From NCBI GenBank assembly GCA_019054805.1, contig JAHQIY010000014.1, positions 1,488,001 to 1,552,000 of the forward strand: 64,000 nucleotides of DNA, read 5' to 3'. The stretch is from Brachionus manjavacas. Lineage: Eukaryota > Rotifera > Eurotatoria > Ploima > Brachionidae. Position 1 is the stretch's first letter. Each line of letters starts with the position of its first letter. The notes under the pieces are model-generated. The model ran no database searches. It was given only the letters and a program-made list of their open reading frames with translations, and was not told where the DNA came from. Position numbers and translations under genes: made by a program. Below are positions 54,101 to 64,000 of this stretch, piece after piece.

Positions 54101-56536
54101 GAGCGTTTTCAATACTTAAAAAATACTGCTAATCCAACGCTGATAATCTCTATTAATACAATTATATTTTTTTCAATTAATTTATATTATTTGATTAATT
54201 ATTAATATGCCTGAATTTTTTTTTTTAAATTAAGCAATTATTTTTTTTTCAAACTAACTAGAACTACTCAAGTGTCGTAAAGAATTTTTGACAAAAACGC
54301 TCTTGAGTGCTCTATTTTTTCTAACACCGTGTAAAATTTATTCAAATGATATTTTCTACCTCAATGCACATATTTTAGCCTCTAAAAACATCAACGGAAT
54401 CGTTAGAACAAACTAGTGGTGCTAATGAGAGCGATGCGCTCTCGGATATTCTAAATTTCAAAAATAGGAGCTTGTTCGACTATATTATGAAAAAATATTT
54501 TATCTAATTCAATTATTTTTTTCAATTTTTTAAAATGTAAAATGCCATGCAACGAATTTTTTTTTAAACATTTATTAAACTTAGTTTAATTTAAAATAAA
54601 TTTTGAGAAATAAAATTTTTGCTTAATTTTCAAATTTTGCTTTTAATTCGCTTGCTTAAATGCTTTTATAAAGTAGCTTTTTTAAAAGTGTCATTACGAG
54701 TGTCTTGCTAGCGGGTATCCGTGCGGTCCCACACCAGAAGAATGCCAAAAATGCGCTCATTTAACTTATATAAATGAGTATGCCAAGCAAAAATGTGTAT
54801 CCTACTGTCCAAGCGGTTTTTACGCTGATTACGACTCAAAAAAGTGTCTTAAATGCCACGCTAGTTGTGCTGAATGCGCTGGACCATCTAGCAATAACTG
54901 TACACAGTGTCCGTCGGGTCTGGTTTACAACCTGGACAGCAAACAGTGCGGCCAAACATGTCCTACCGGTTATTTCATAAGTATGCATCTTAAAGCCCAA
55001 AAAAATCACTTAATTTAAAAAAAAATTTTCTCAAAAGATCAAAATATTCAATGTGAAAAATGTGATGAAAAATGTGAAACATGTGAATTTAGTCCCCTTA
55101 ATTGTCTTTCATGTAAAAATATTATTGCCCAACAGTATAGTCTTGTTTTTAAAAATAATTACTGTGTATTGAATAAGAAAAATAACGAATGTGACACTGG
55201 TGAATACTTCGATGATTCGGCATCCAAGTGCAGACAATGTGACATTACATGTAAAGAATGCAGTTCTAGCACTCAAGATTCTTGTTTGAGCTGTAGTGAT
55301 CCGCGTAGGCCATTTTTGAAGCATGGTCAATGTGTAAGTGAGTGCGAAAAAGGATTCTATTTGAACGAAACCCTTCAAAAGTGTTTCAAATGTAGCGACA
55401 GTTGTCAGACATGTAGTTCGAATACAAGTTCTTGTTTAAAGTGCAAAGATGGTTTTAGGCTGAGTGAATTGGGCAAATGTGAACCTTTACCTTTCATTGA
55501 GAGCGAATGTTTGGACAAAAATTGCTTACATTGTAGTGGAAACAAAACAGGAAAATGTAAAATATGCAAAAATGGATAGTAGGATATTAAATTGATTATT
55601 GTAAATCTTAAAAAAATAAAAATTTTTTGAAGTTATTTATTAAATGGAAATTGTGTACAGAATGCACCGGAAGGTTATTTTAAGCAAATACTGCTGACTA
55701 ATCGAGGATTCATGAGCGTAATCCAGAAATGCCAGGATAGCTGTTTGGCATGCTCGAATGAAACTCAATGTTCAAAATGCAAGAATGATTACCATTTATC
55801 TGGTAATACGTGCATAAAAAATTGTCAGCCAGGATTTTACCAAGATGATGACAAATGTTCAAAATGTCCATTTCCATGTGAAAAATGCATCAATTCGACT
55901 AATTGTTTGAGCTGTGCGGGAAATAAAATTCTTTTTGGTTCCAAATGTTTAGACAAATGTCCAATTAGTTATTATCAGAAAGGGAATTTGTGCAAACAAT
56001 GTCATCCTTCATGCGAAACATGCAGCTCGGATGACAAGACATCGTGCCTCACTTGTAGCATAGGCTTTACCTATAAAAACAGCAAATGTGAAAGCAATTG
56101 TGCCGAAGGTACTTTTTATGACAAAAATGAAGAATTATGTTCTTTGTGCAATACTACAATATGTGCCAGCTGCATCTCGAGTCCAAATACTTGTACCAAA
56201 TGTTTGGATTCGTTTGCATTGGATTTGAAAAGCAAGAGTTGTAAACCTTGTTGTTCCCACGATCTTCGAGGAAAGACAAAATATCCAGCATGCTGTATTT
56301 GCGATGAAAGCGACCCTCCAATGTGTTTGAGTAAAGTGGACAATAACGAAACTGCACCCGAGGAATTAGAAATGAGAAAAAAATCAGTTTATAGTATTTT
56401 TATAATAATTTTATTTATTTTTTCAATAATTCTTGTATTAATTTCTATAATATACTTTTTAAAATCCATTAAAATGTCATCTTCAAAAGCGAGTGAATTC
56501 AAAAATGTCGAATATACGGCTCTTGATGAATTTTGA
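51149..56536 (+). CDS. furin/PC5-like proprotein convertase with Cys-rich repeats
   Basis: This is a type I membrane serine protease of the secretory pathway that cuts precursors after dibasic sites. Six exons (51149-52774, 53810-53933, 53991-54079, 54689-54980, 55038-55578, 55633-56536) join in frame to 1191 aa. Order: signal peptide; prodomain ending SRRKRDF; subtilisin domain with catalytic Asp (FLDDGLEWDHPDI), His (NKHGTRCAGEV), oxyanion Asn (WASGNGG) and Ser (HTGTSAAAPIAAG); P domain (DGFRKWSFMSVQTWGE, LVIHGT); about ten furin-type Cys-rich repeats; one membrane helix; and a short tail ending EYTALDEF. The repeat array and anchor match Drosophila Fur2 and PC5B more than short furin. Exon 1 is far richer in G and C than its neighbours. 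An alternative last exon lies at 54379. Confidence 0.95.
52956..53112. mobile_element. 157-bp mariner-like MITE in convertase intron 1
   Basis: The ends are inverted: left GGTCCAAAATTAATTCTGC, and right, reversed, GGTCCAAAAATATTTCTGC. TA flanks both sides (52954-52955, 53113-53114), as for Tc1/mariner insertions. A GTGTCAGCTGACAC palindrome lies at 53076-53089. It has no coding capacity. Confidence 0.75.
54379..54507 (+). CDS. candidate alternative terminal exon of the convertase
   Basis: After an AG acceptor, 42 open codons (PLKTSTESLEQTSGANESD then FKNRSLFDYIMKKYFI) end in a TAA. It is in phase with exon 3, and no phase-0 donor lets it splice on to the Cys-rich exon. Used as a last exon it would give a soluble form lacking the Cys-rich repeats and membrane anchor. 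There is no transcript support. Confidence 0.4.
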   Translation, partial: PLKTSTESLEQTSGANESDALSDILNFKNRSLFDYIMKKYFI

Positions 56537-56714
56537 TTTAAACAGTTACATTCCGCCAAATAAGTTTATTTTTACTATCTTCCAATATTTTTTATTTTTT
56601 TATGCGGATTGATTCTTTAATTGAAATTTTGATTAGTTTTAATTAATTTTTTTTATTAAATAAAAATAAAGAATAATAAGGAAACAATTTTATTTACTAT
56701 AAAAAAAATTGGTT
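56537..56714. other. spacer between convergent genes
   Basis: This short AT-rich gap separates the convertase and Ly6 copy 1, which face each other. AATAAAAATAAAG near 56660 could serve as a poly(A) signal. Confidence 0.4.
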
Positions 56715-57114
56715 TTAATAATATTTATGTAATTGTAGAAAAAAAACCATAGATAAAAGGATACGCTTTGAGTACTTCAAATTTAAGACTGAATTGCACC
56801 CATCGGTTTGGCAACACGAAACTGTACCTCCATTTCCAAAAATTACCGGAACGTTTGTTTCTGTACACTTTGAAGCACATACTCGAACGACATTAAGATT
56901 CCATGAAAGAAAACCATAAGTTTTCTGTAAAGGGAGAAAAAAATAAAGTTAAATTAATTTTTATATTCAATATCACTTTGCAGAAAGATTCTCCGCTTGC
57001 ACAATCTGTTAATGACTCAGCAGTGCTACAACCATTGCAAACATAACACTTTAGTCCATTAGTAGCTTGAATCAAATTTAAAAACACAGGTATGAAAAGA
57101 ACAATCAAAAGCAT
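56715..57114 (-). CDS. Ly6/uPAR three-finger protein, copy 1
   Basis: Exons 57114-56977 and 56924-56715 (intron 52 nt) join in frame to 115 aa. A signal peptide (MLLIVLFIPVFLNLIQATNG) leads to LKCYVCNGCSTAESLTDC, the first finger. Exon 2 carries CASKC and the closing CCQTDGCNSVLN, i.e. the CCxxDxCN box of Ly6 domains. A hydrophobic end (RILLSMVFFLQLHKYY) suggests a GPI-attachment signal. Ten Cys are visible in the domain. Such proteins are extracellular modulators of receptors or junctions. Its exon 1 and upstream flank are almost the same as in copy 2, but exon 2 is very different. Confidence 0.88.
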
Positions 57115-58062
57115 TTTGAAAACGAAATTAGCTTTAGATATGTTGAATTATAAATTTTAAATTAAAAAAAACATTTTCTTTTAAAAAAATTTATTTACAT
57201 AATTAAAGTAATTTTAATGCTTCCATTAATTGTTTTGGTTACAGTTTTAAGTAAAATTTTAAAAAATTTTATTTATTTCAAAAAACACCACTTGGGTGAT
57301 AAAAGATTTATTTTTATTATTTTAAATTTAATATTACAAGTTCAATGAATTACTTTTTCGATTCAATAAAAATTTTTGATTTTTATTAATACCGAAAAAA
57401 AATTGCAAATATTTAATGAATTTAATGAATAAATGATCTAACTTTTGAAATTATTCTAAAAAATAAGATTTTAAGATTTTTATTAAGAAATTTGTATATA
57501 GATATCTTGCTGCAAATTTTTAGAATTATTAGTCTTTATTGAACATTTATTTCAATTGATTGATAAAATGCTTTATTTCTATCTTTCTTAATTCAAATCA
57601 AACAAGAATTACAATTGAATTATTAACTAAATAAAGTTTTATCTTTAAATTAAAAAAAGATACAAAATTCAGATAATTGTTCTTTTAATTTTAGAAAAAG
57701 TAAGCCATGAAAATATATTTCTGTTAAAAAGAAAAATTTTTTTTCAAAAAAGACTTGAACAAAATAAAATTTACATAACATCTTTCTTTTTAGAATCCTT
57801 AAGAAATATTTTAATATAAATACAATTGCTGGTTTATTTTTGAATAAGTTAGCAGGGTTTTAAACGAACTGTGAATTTCTTTTTGAATGAATATTTCATT
57901 ACGAATACAAGTTTAATTTTGTTCGAGATAAAAATATTAATTTATTAAAAGAATCTAAAAAATCTTAAGAAATCAAAATATTTTATTTTTACACTAGGGT
58001 AAATTGATTTTTAATTTGAGTAAAATAAAAATATGGATTTGCTGAATGCCTGTTAATAATGG
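57115..58062. other. intergenic spacer between Ly6 copies
   Basis: The first 140 bp (to about 57255) match the 5' flank of copy 2 nearly base for base and so include a duplicated promoter. The remainder is unrelated AT-rich DNA without a gene. Confidence 0.5.
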
Positions 58063-58462
58063 CTAAGGAAAGAATAACAAAAAAATATTAAATAAAAATA
58101 ATGAAAAATTATTAAATTTTGACCATTTTAAATTTAAACTTAAATTACAGCCATCAGTTAAGCAACAAGATATTCCAGCACCATTTCCAAAAATAGCAGG
58201 AACATATATTTCGGAGCATGTTGCAGAGCATGTACGTGAAACTGTCAATGAATATGATATGATTTGGTAATTTTTCTAGAAAATAATTTAAAAAAATTAA
58301 AAAATGTTTTACACTTAAAGTTACTAGGCAATAATTTTGACCACTTGGACAATCTGTTAATGACTCAGCAGTGCTACAACCATTGCAAACATAACACTTT
58401 AGTCCATTAGTAGCTTGAATCAAATTTAAAAACACAGGTATGAAAAGAACAATCAAAAGCAT
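58063..58462 (-). CDS. Ly6/uPAR three-finger protein, copy 2
   Basis: Exons 58462-58325 and 58275-58063 (intron 49 nt) give 116 aa. The signal peptide and first finger repeat copy 1 with few changes (TDCPSGQNYCL in place of TDCASGESFCK). Exon 2 reads VSRTCSATCSEIYVPAIFGN then GISCCLTDGCNLSLNLK, with the CCxxDxCN box. The protein ends in a hydrophobic GPI-type tail (FSLFLFNIFLLFFP). It is a tandem paralogue of copy 1, same strand, 950 bp upstream. Partner and tissue are unknown. Confidence 0.88.
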
Positions 58463-58872
58463 TTTGAAAACGAAATTAGCTTTAGATACGTTGAATTATA
58501 AATTTTAAATAGAAAAAAACATTTTCTTTTAAAAAAATTTATTTACATAATTAAAGTAATTTTAATGCTTTCATTAATTGTTTTGGTTACAGTTTTAAGT
58601 AAAATTCGGAAGGGTTAATTAAATTTTTTTTAACAAATACTAGATAGATCAAAAGCCTTTTCTAATAAAATATAATACAATTTTTAGAATTCTTTTATTA
58701 ATTTAAATACAGTTAATTTTTTTTTTCAATTTAAAAAAAGAGATTTCTTTTATTTTACATCAAACAATTTCCTTATTAAAAAGTAAGGTGCTATTTAAAA
58801 TTCTCTCTTAATTATTTTAAAATTTTATTATTATTTTTGAGTTATTTTCTACTAATTAAAAAAACAATCAAT
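58463..58872. other. intergenic spacer
   Basis: The first 140 bp are the duplicated Ly6 5' flank. The rest is AT-rich 3' flank of the SLC5 gene. Confidence 0.45.
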
Positions 58873-60711
58873 TTAGAATGTTTTAAATCTAAAATTTTCT
58901 ACAACTGTCTTTTGTCTAAAAGCTCGATAAATAATCAATTTATCGTCAACTTTATTATTAATTTTAAAAGCCTTGTTTGTCACAGCACTTACTAAAATAC
59001 CAATCACTATGGTAAAAAAAACTCCGATCGGGCTCAACCACATGTAAGAAACAGAATAAATTTGATTAAAACCATCCAAATTTGTTGCTTGTGAATGAGA
59101 TTTCAAGAAGCTGTCGGTGCAGTTCAGAATAGACACGGGGGGTTTAGGATAATTTGGTTTGGTCAAAAACGAGCCAAGACTAAGCCAGCATCCAATCGAA
59201 AAACCACTCAAAGCGCCGGCATACAAGCCAAATATGTTGTTAAACGGAAAGAGGCAAGATAGAAAAAAAATCCCAATTATAGGTGCCTGAAGTGATCCAT
59301 TTATAGTTCCACTTATTTGAGCCAAGTTGGTTCCAAGCATTGAAATTAGGAATCCCATGCCGGTACAGATCAATCCACATACCAAAGCAATTATTTTTGT
59401 AGTCCAGCTACTTTTGGTATCGTCAAAATTATTAAAATATTTTATCCTCATTAAATAGTCACGCCAAATGCAAGCAGACATGCTGTTCAATGCCGAGCTT
59501 ACTGAGCTCAGTGATGCACAAAATATACTAGACAAAAATAGACCCGGAATAAAAATTATATTACTAAATTTTTGCATAACAAAAAATGGAACCAATTGAT
59601 TAGGATTTTTGACGGTGTTGGCTTCATCACTCAATGGGTCGCATCCACTAAAATTGGCAAAAAGAACCAGACCGGCAAAACAACACAAGCTTATTAAAAT
59701 AATCACACCTGGAATGTTTAAAAGAATAGCTGCTTGAGCTGTTCTTCTATTTTTGGCTGCTGCATATCTCTGAACCATTTGTTGATCTATACCATATGAG
59801 CTTATCCATGCAACAAAACTTCCAATTACAAGTGACCAAAATGACTGCCTAATCAATGGATTGGGGTCTAGGACAAAAAAATTCAATCTTTCTCCTTGAG
59901 AATTTATCTCCCATAAATTTGATAGTCCACCTACATCTACAGTTCCTTTAACTATTACTGCAATAACTCCCGCAAACATTATAGTTGTTTGAAATACATC
60001 AGTCCAAATAACTGCTTTTATTCCTCCAATTGTCTTTGTATGATAATAAGATATTTTAGAAAATTTAATTTTTCAAAAATTACCGTATAAAAGGTAGCAA
60101 TTAATCCTATGAGTAAAATAGATACTTCACTTGATATGTCTGTTACTGAGCTCAGTGCTGTTGCTGGTCCGTAAATAACAATGCCCATGGCTATCAGTGT
60201 ACGAATAAGATAAAGTGTAACACCCAAGAGACGGGCGTACTCGGATTTATATCTCATCTTAAGATACTCAAATACACTGACAATTTTTAAATTTTCAAAA
60301 AATGGTCCGGTTAAGAATGCTTTATTAAAAAAATATTAATATGAAAAAAATAAATATTTTTTTACCTCCAACCAAAGGTGCAAAAGATACACCTATTACA
60401 GCCATCCAGTATTGAATGCCGTATTGGTAGACTTCAGCTGGAAATCCCAGCAAGCTGGATGAGGAGAAAAAAGTAGAAAGAAGTGATAAAGCAATCGGAA
60501 ACGCTGACATGGATTTGTTTGCTGTCAAATATTCCATTGTTTTGCTTCCATTATTTTGCTCGGTGTGTATTTCATTTTTTTTAAAATAACGTGACCATAA
60601 TATTTTCAACTTTTCGTTTAAATGAAAACCAAAAAAAAGACCAATAAAAATTGTAATTAACAGAATCAAAATAAATATAAAATAATCATAAAAATCAAAT
60701 TTTGTTTTCAT
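58873..60711 (-). CDS. sodium-coupled solute symporter (SLC5 family, SMCT-like)
   Basis: Three exons (60711-60366, 60319-60084, 60033-58873; introns 46 and 50 nt) give 580 aa. The ATG at 60711 (MKTKFDFYDYFIF) is preferred over an in-frame TTG upstream. About 13 membrane helices follow the LeuT-like SSS fold. Family landmarks are SMSAFPIALSLLSTFFSSSSLLGFPAEVYQYG, the TM5 region TIGGIKAVIWTDVFQTTIM, SYGIDQQMVQRYAAAKN and FCASLSSVSSALNSMSACIWRDYL. These resemble SLC5A6/A8/A12-type carriers of monocarboxylates, biotin or iodide. The exact substrate cannot be read from sequence. It acts in the plasma membrane, driven by Na+. Confidence 0.92.
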
Positions 60712-61613
60712 TTTTTTTTGAAACAAATAAAATTTAAAAATATTATTAACTCTTAAATTTTTATCAAAATCTAACTTAAGTTGTTATAAAATGAACTATT
60801 TTTTCATAGCTTGAAATTATAATTTAGATAATATTTTTCTTTTAAAATAATAAAATTAAAATATCGCATCATTTCAAAGAAATTTATTCAAACTTTTGAA
60901 TTAATTTTGAGAGTTGAAGATAATCTTTTAAAGTGTTATCAAAAATTTAAGCATATCAAACTAAACAGAATATAAAAATAAATCTATCTTGTAAAAAATA
61001 AAATAATAAAATATAGGAGTGTTTAATTGATATAGTCTTTTTTTTAATTCATAAAAATACATCTTTAAATAATCTGCTGTTTTAAAACTTGATATCAAAG
61101 ACTAAAATTGTTTTTTACTCGTAAAGTCTATTAAAAAATTTCCCGGCACTAAAATTAAACTGAAAAATATTTTTTTTTTTTTTATTCCGATTCATTAAAA
61201 AATTAAAAAAATTAATTTTTTTTGTGATTTAAAAATTTATTTTGTTGACAAAATAAGTAAAAGTAAAAAAATTATGACTTAACTTGTATTATCTATTGAT
61301 CGATTCTAGAGGATAGAGATCATTGTTTAAATATTCATATCTTTTCCTTATTTTTTTTAAATTTTAAGAAATATTATCATATTCTTAATTTTTTTGTAAA
61401 ATTAAACCCAGACCATGAATAATCTTTTTTTTGAGAAATTTTTTAAAAAAAATTTTTAATGTGAGTTCTTACAGTTTAGAATTTAAAAAAATATAGACGC
61501 TATTTTTGTCTGATTTTATTATAAATTATAAGCTTATCTATGGCTAATTCTGAATATGTACGAATTTTTTTTATAAATTTGAGAATTATTCATCGAAGAA
61601 TCAAAATATCTAA
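60712..61613. other. intergenic spacer between divergent genes
   Basis: These 900 bp of AT-rich DNA lie between the SLC5 gene (minus) and ILK (plus). No repeats or motifs stand out beyond poly-A/T runs. Confidence 0.4.
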
Positions 61614-63391
61614 ATGGACGAAATTTTTCACCTGGTCCGCGAAGGTAACAGCTACATGGTCAAATCATGGATTGATTGTGTCCAAAACGACTTTAATCTG
61701 GTGTAAGCTTAATAAAAATTAACTTTATTAAATAAAAACTTTAAATTAAAAGAGATGACCATGGGTTTAGTCTTCTACACTGGGCCTGCTGGGATGGACA
61801 CTTAAATATTGTAGAAATTTTGGTGAACAAAGGTGCCAAAATAAACAGTGTTAACAAATGTAATAAAATATTAAAATTATTTATTTAAAAATTAATTTTT
61901 TTTTTAACTTATAGGTGAAGATACTCCACTACACAATGCCTGTCAAAATAACCATTTAAATGTTGCTCTTTATGTAAAGAAATTAAATTTTATTATTAAT
62001 TTGTTATTATTTTTTAAATTTTTAGTTGATAAAAAACAAAGCAAATATAAACGCCGTAAATATTCACGGAAATAGTCCTTTACACTATGCATGCCACTTT
62101 GGTTATCAAGATTTGGCTATCGAACTTATTAGATACAATGCTTGTTTGGGCATGTGTAATAGATTCCATCAAACAGCCATAGACATGTGTCGTGATGAGC
62201 TAAAAGAAAATATTTTAGGTTTAAATAACTTTTATCTAATGATTAAAGAAATTAAATTATTATTTGTAAAATTAAGAAATGGTCAAAAAGCTTAACTTAG
62301 ATCTAACGCGGATAGCATTTAGACAAGAGTCTATCTCGAGATATAGCAGACAAAAAAGCAGTAAATTGAGTTAAAGTTAATCTAAAAATCTTCCATATTT
62401 TTTTTCTTTGAAGAAGAGGCAACTTTTGCCATTCAATCGACCATCAATATAGACGAATTGCCAGTTGAAAAAATGCTAAATTCAAATCATCTAAGCACTG
62501 TACTATTTGAAAAAAAAAATTTGAAAAAAATAGAAAAATAATTTATTTAGATTTGGAAAGGATATTGGCAAGGAAATGAGGTTGTTATCAAAGTGCTGAA
62601 AACAAAAGAGTCCTCACCAAAAATAGCCAGTGCTTTTAACCAAGAATCGAAACTATTGCGTATTTTTAACTCAGTTAATATACATCCTGTTCTTGGAACT
62701 TGTGTATGTTTGCCTGATCTGATAATTGTCAGTCAATATTTAGACTACGGGTCTCTGTACTCGATCCTACATGAGAACAATAATTTAGATCTTGATTATA
62801 GTTTTAATATTGGGTTAAATTTTTCCATTGGTATAGCGAGAGGAATGGAGTTTCTACACTCATTGGAGTCTGGTATTAATTTTGATTTAAATAGCAAAAA
62901 TGTGGTTGTAGATGATGATTTAACTCCAAAATTAAATATGGCTGAGTGCAAGTTTTCTTTCACTGAAAAATATAAAATTTTCAATCCGGCTTGGATGGCA
63001 CCTGAAAGTGATTTGATTTAGTTTAATTATTTCAATTAAAATTAAATTTGGGTTTAAGGTTTGCAAAAAAAAGCAGAAGAATGTAACAAAAAAATGTCAG
63101 ATATGTGGAGTTTTGGGGTGATTTTATGGGAACTTTTCACTCGAACAATACCTTTTCGGGATTTGCCTGCTATGCAATGTGGAATGATGGTAAAATTTTT
63201 CAAATTAAAAAAAATATGGTTTTAATATATTTGATTTTGAAAAGATTGCCAAAAATAATCTCAGACTCGAGCTTCCAATTGAAATACCAAATCATGTAAA
63301 AAAACTGATAAAAATATGCACTAATGAAGAGCCAAATAAGCGTCCAAAATTTGATATGATTATTCCCATTTTGGAAAAAATGGCTAGATAA
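61614..63391 (+). CDS. ILK: integrin-linked kinase (ILK), pseudokinase
   Basis: ILK joins integrin beta tails to actin as the core of the ILK-PINCH-parvin complex. Nine exons (61614-61702, 61753-61859, 61915-61973, 62026-62218, 62301-62369, 62414-62499, 62551-63007, 63059-63189, 63245-63391) join in frame to 445 aa; human ILK has 452. Ankyrin repeats fill the N-terminus ([60 protein letters not shown]). The kinase-like domain starts [17 protein letters not shown] and ends with [14 protein letters not shown]. It lacks the HRD and DFG motifs ([30 protein letters not shown]), as in other ILKs, so it is a scaffold rather than an active kinase. The small exons 5 and 6 were found through similarity to LNRIPYKD-type sequence. 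Confidence 0.96.
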
Positions 63392-63562
63392 TTTTTTTCT
63401 GATAAATTTTTTACCTTAAAAAATAAAAATCAAAGTTTTATCATTTAAGAATTTTGATTAATTTGAAGCATTTGGAAATCTTATAAACTTGACAATAAAA
63501 ATAAATTCGAAAAGTTAAAAAAACATAAATTAATACTTGAAATTATTATTTTTTTGAAAAAA

Positions 63563-63703
63563 AAGCACAATGTAGATATAGATCAGGACTGTTTCTGTCC
63601 AGAATGTACAAAATGTTCATGTTGCATTTTTTTGGATTCAGCTGTCTGTACCCATCTTGTGGAATGCTGTTTATTAGATTCAAAAGAATTTCCTGGATTA
63701 TAG
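63563..63703 (+). pseudogene. SWIM-type zinc-finger fragment
   Basis: This open frame of 46 codons reads DCFCPECTKCSCCIFLDSAV then CTHLVECC and stops. The CxC...CxH order fits a SWIM finger, often found at the C-terminus of MULE transposases. It lacks a start and neighbours in frame, so it is probably debris of a transposon. Confidence 0.4.
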
Positions 63704-63916
63704 AAAAAAATTTTATCAAAAACAAAATCCAGAAAAAGAAAAGCCGGTGCTTGACATGAAAAAGTTTAATTCATTTTTTGTAAAAATAAGTCTATGTCTT
63801 TGTGACTTTTTTATAAAAATAAAATTTTACTTATGCGTGAGTCACATAATTTATGTTTTTATAACTTTTTCTATGTTTTTTTTCAACCTAATCCACACCT
63901 AAAATTGATGAGGGTA

Positions 63917-63964
63917 AAGGTCTGAAGACACCACAACATAGGCGTTATGGTGTCTTCAGACCTT
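63917..63964. repeat. perfect 17-bp inverted repeat (hairpin)
   Basis: AAGGTCTGAAGACACCA at 63917-63933 is exactly complementary to 63948-63964 across a 14-nt loop. It is GC-richer than its surroundings. It could be a transposon end, a structured RNA, or the start of a longer repeat beyond the window. Confidence 0.8.
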
Positions 63965-64000
63965 AAATGGACATTTCAAGTAAAGAACGCGTGCGCGAAA

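Noticed and set aside
60712-60726. Start of the SLC5 protein five codons upstream
   Set aside because: That codon is TTG; the ATG at 60711 fits the family better.
1-64000. CRISPR arrays, bacterial operons or prophage
   Set aside because: No spaced direct repeats or bacterial gene organisation; introns and gene content are those of an animal.
1-64000. tRNA and rRNA genes
   Set aside because: No cloverleaf with convincing A and B boxes was found by eye; a covariance-model scan would be needed to exclude them.

Overview
The window is nuclear DNA of a small-genome invertebrate animal. It is very AT-rich, with long poly-A and poly-T stretches between genes. Genes are intron-poor, and most introns are 39-85 nt with GT..AG ends. 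Integrin-linked kinase, Ly6-type three-finger proteins, a furin-type convertase with Cys-rich repeats and an SLC5 symporter indicate a bilaterian animal. RSPH1 and LRRCC1 show that it builds cilia and centrioles. The base composition, tiny introns, ZNFX1 amplification and a Penelope-like relic would suit a monogonont rotifer such as Brachionus; this is inference, not proof.

Layout. 0-18 kb: two ZNFX1-type RNA helicase genes in inverted orientation, facing away from each other. Between them lie an F-box/LRR gene, an eIF4G-tail (W2) protein and an intronless P2C ATPase whose cation-binding residues are largely lost. 18-26 kb: a broken YHYH-domain gene, MCM5, a LINE relic holding a MITE, and a second eIF4G-tail-like gene. 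26-34.4 kb: a WD40 gene, a divergent pair of 47-aa micropeptide genes, LRRCC1, a decayed ORF and a PAN/C-type-lectin gene. 34.4-44.5 kb: Penelope and LINE relics, ARGLU1, a palindromic MITE, mitochondrial methylmalonyl-CoA epimerase, a second inverted micropeptide pair, and transposase debris. 44.8-51 kb: RSPH1, a truncated LINE interrupted by a hAT-type MITE, and a small acidic ORF. 51-64 kb: a furin/PC5-like convertase (six exons, 1191 aa), two tandem Ly6 genes, an SLC5 symporter, ILK (nine exons, 445 aa) and a SWIM-type relic.

The neighbours form no operon or pathway; most are unrelated housekeeping genes. Three themes recur. First, inverted duplicates appear homogenised over part of their length (ZNFX1 pair, micropeptide blocks, Ly6 exon 1). 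Second, several short non-autonomous DNA transposons with readable target-site duplications are present, two of them nested in LINEs. Third, several proteins keep a fold but lose the usual chemistry (P2C ATPase, ILK).

The best candidate for something undescribed is the 47-aa Tyr/Gly/Leu/Ala-rich micropeptide family. It has four intact copies in two divergent pairs. Each pair shares a roughly 428-bp bidirectional promoter with TATA boxes on both sides, and every copy has a palindrome overlapping its poly(A) signal. Exon boundaries were found by eye from GT/AG ends and reading-frame continuity; none is backed by transcripts.
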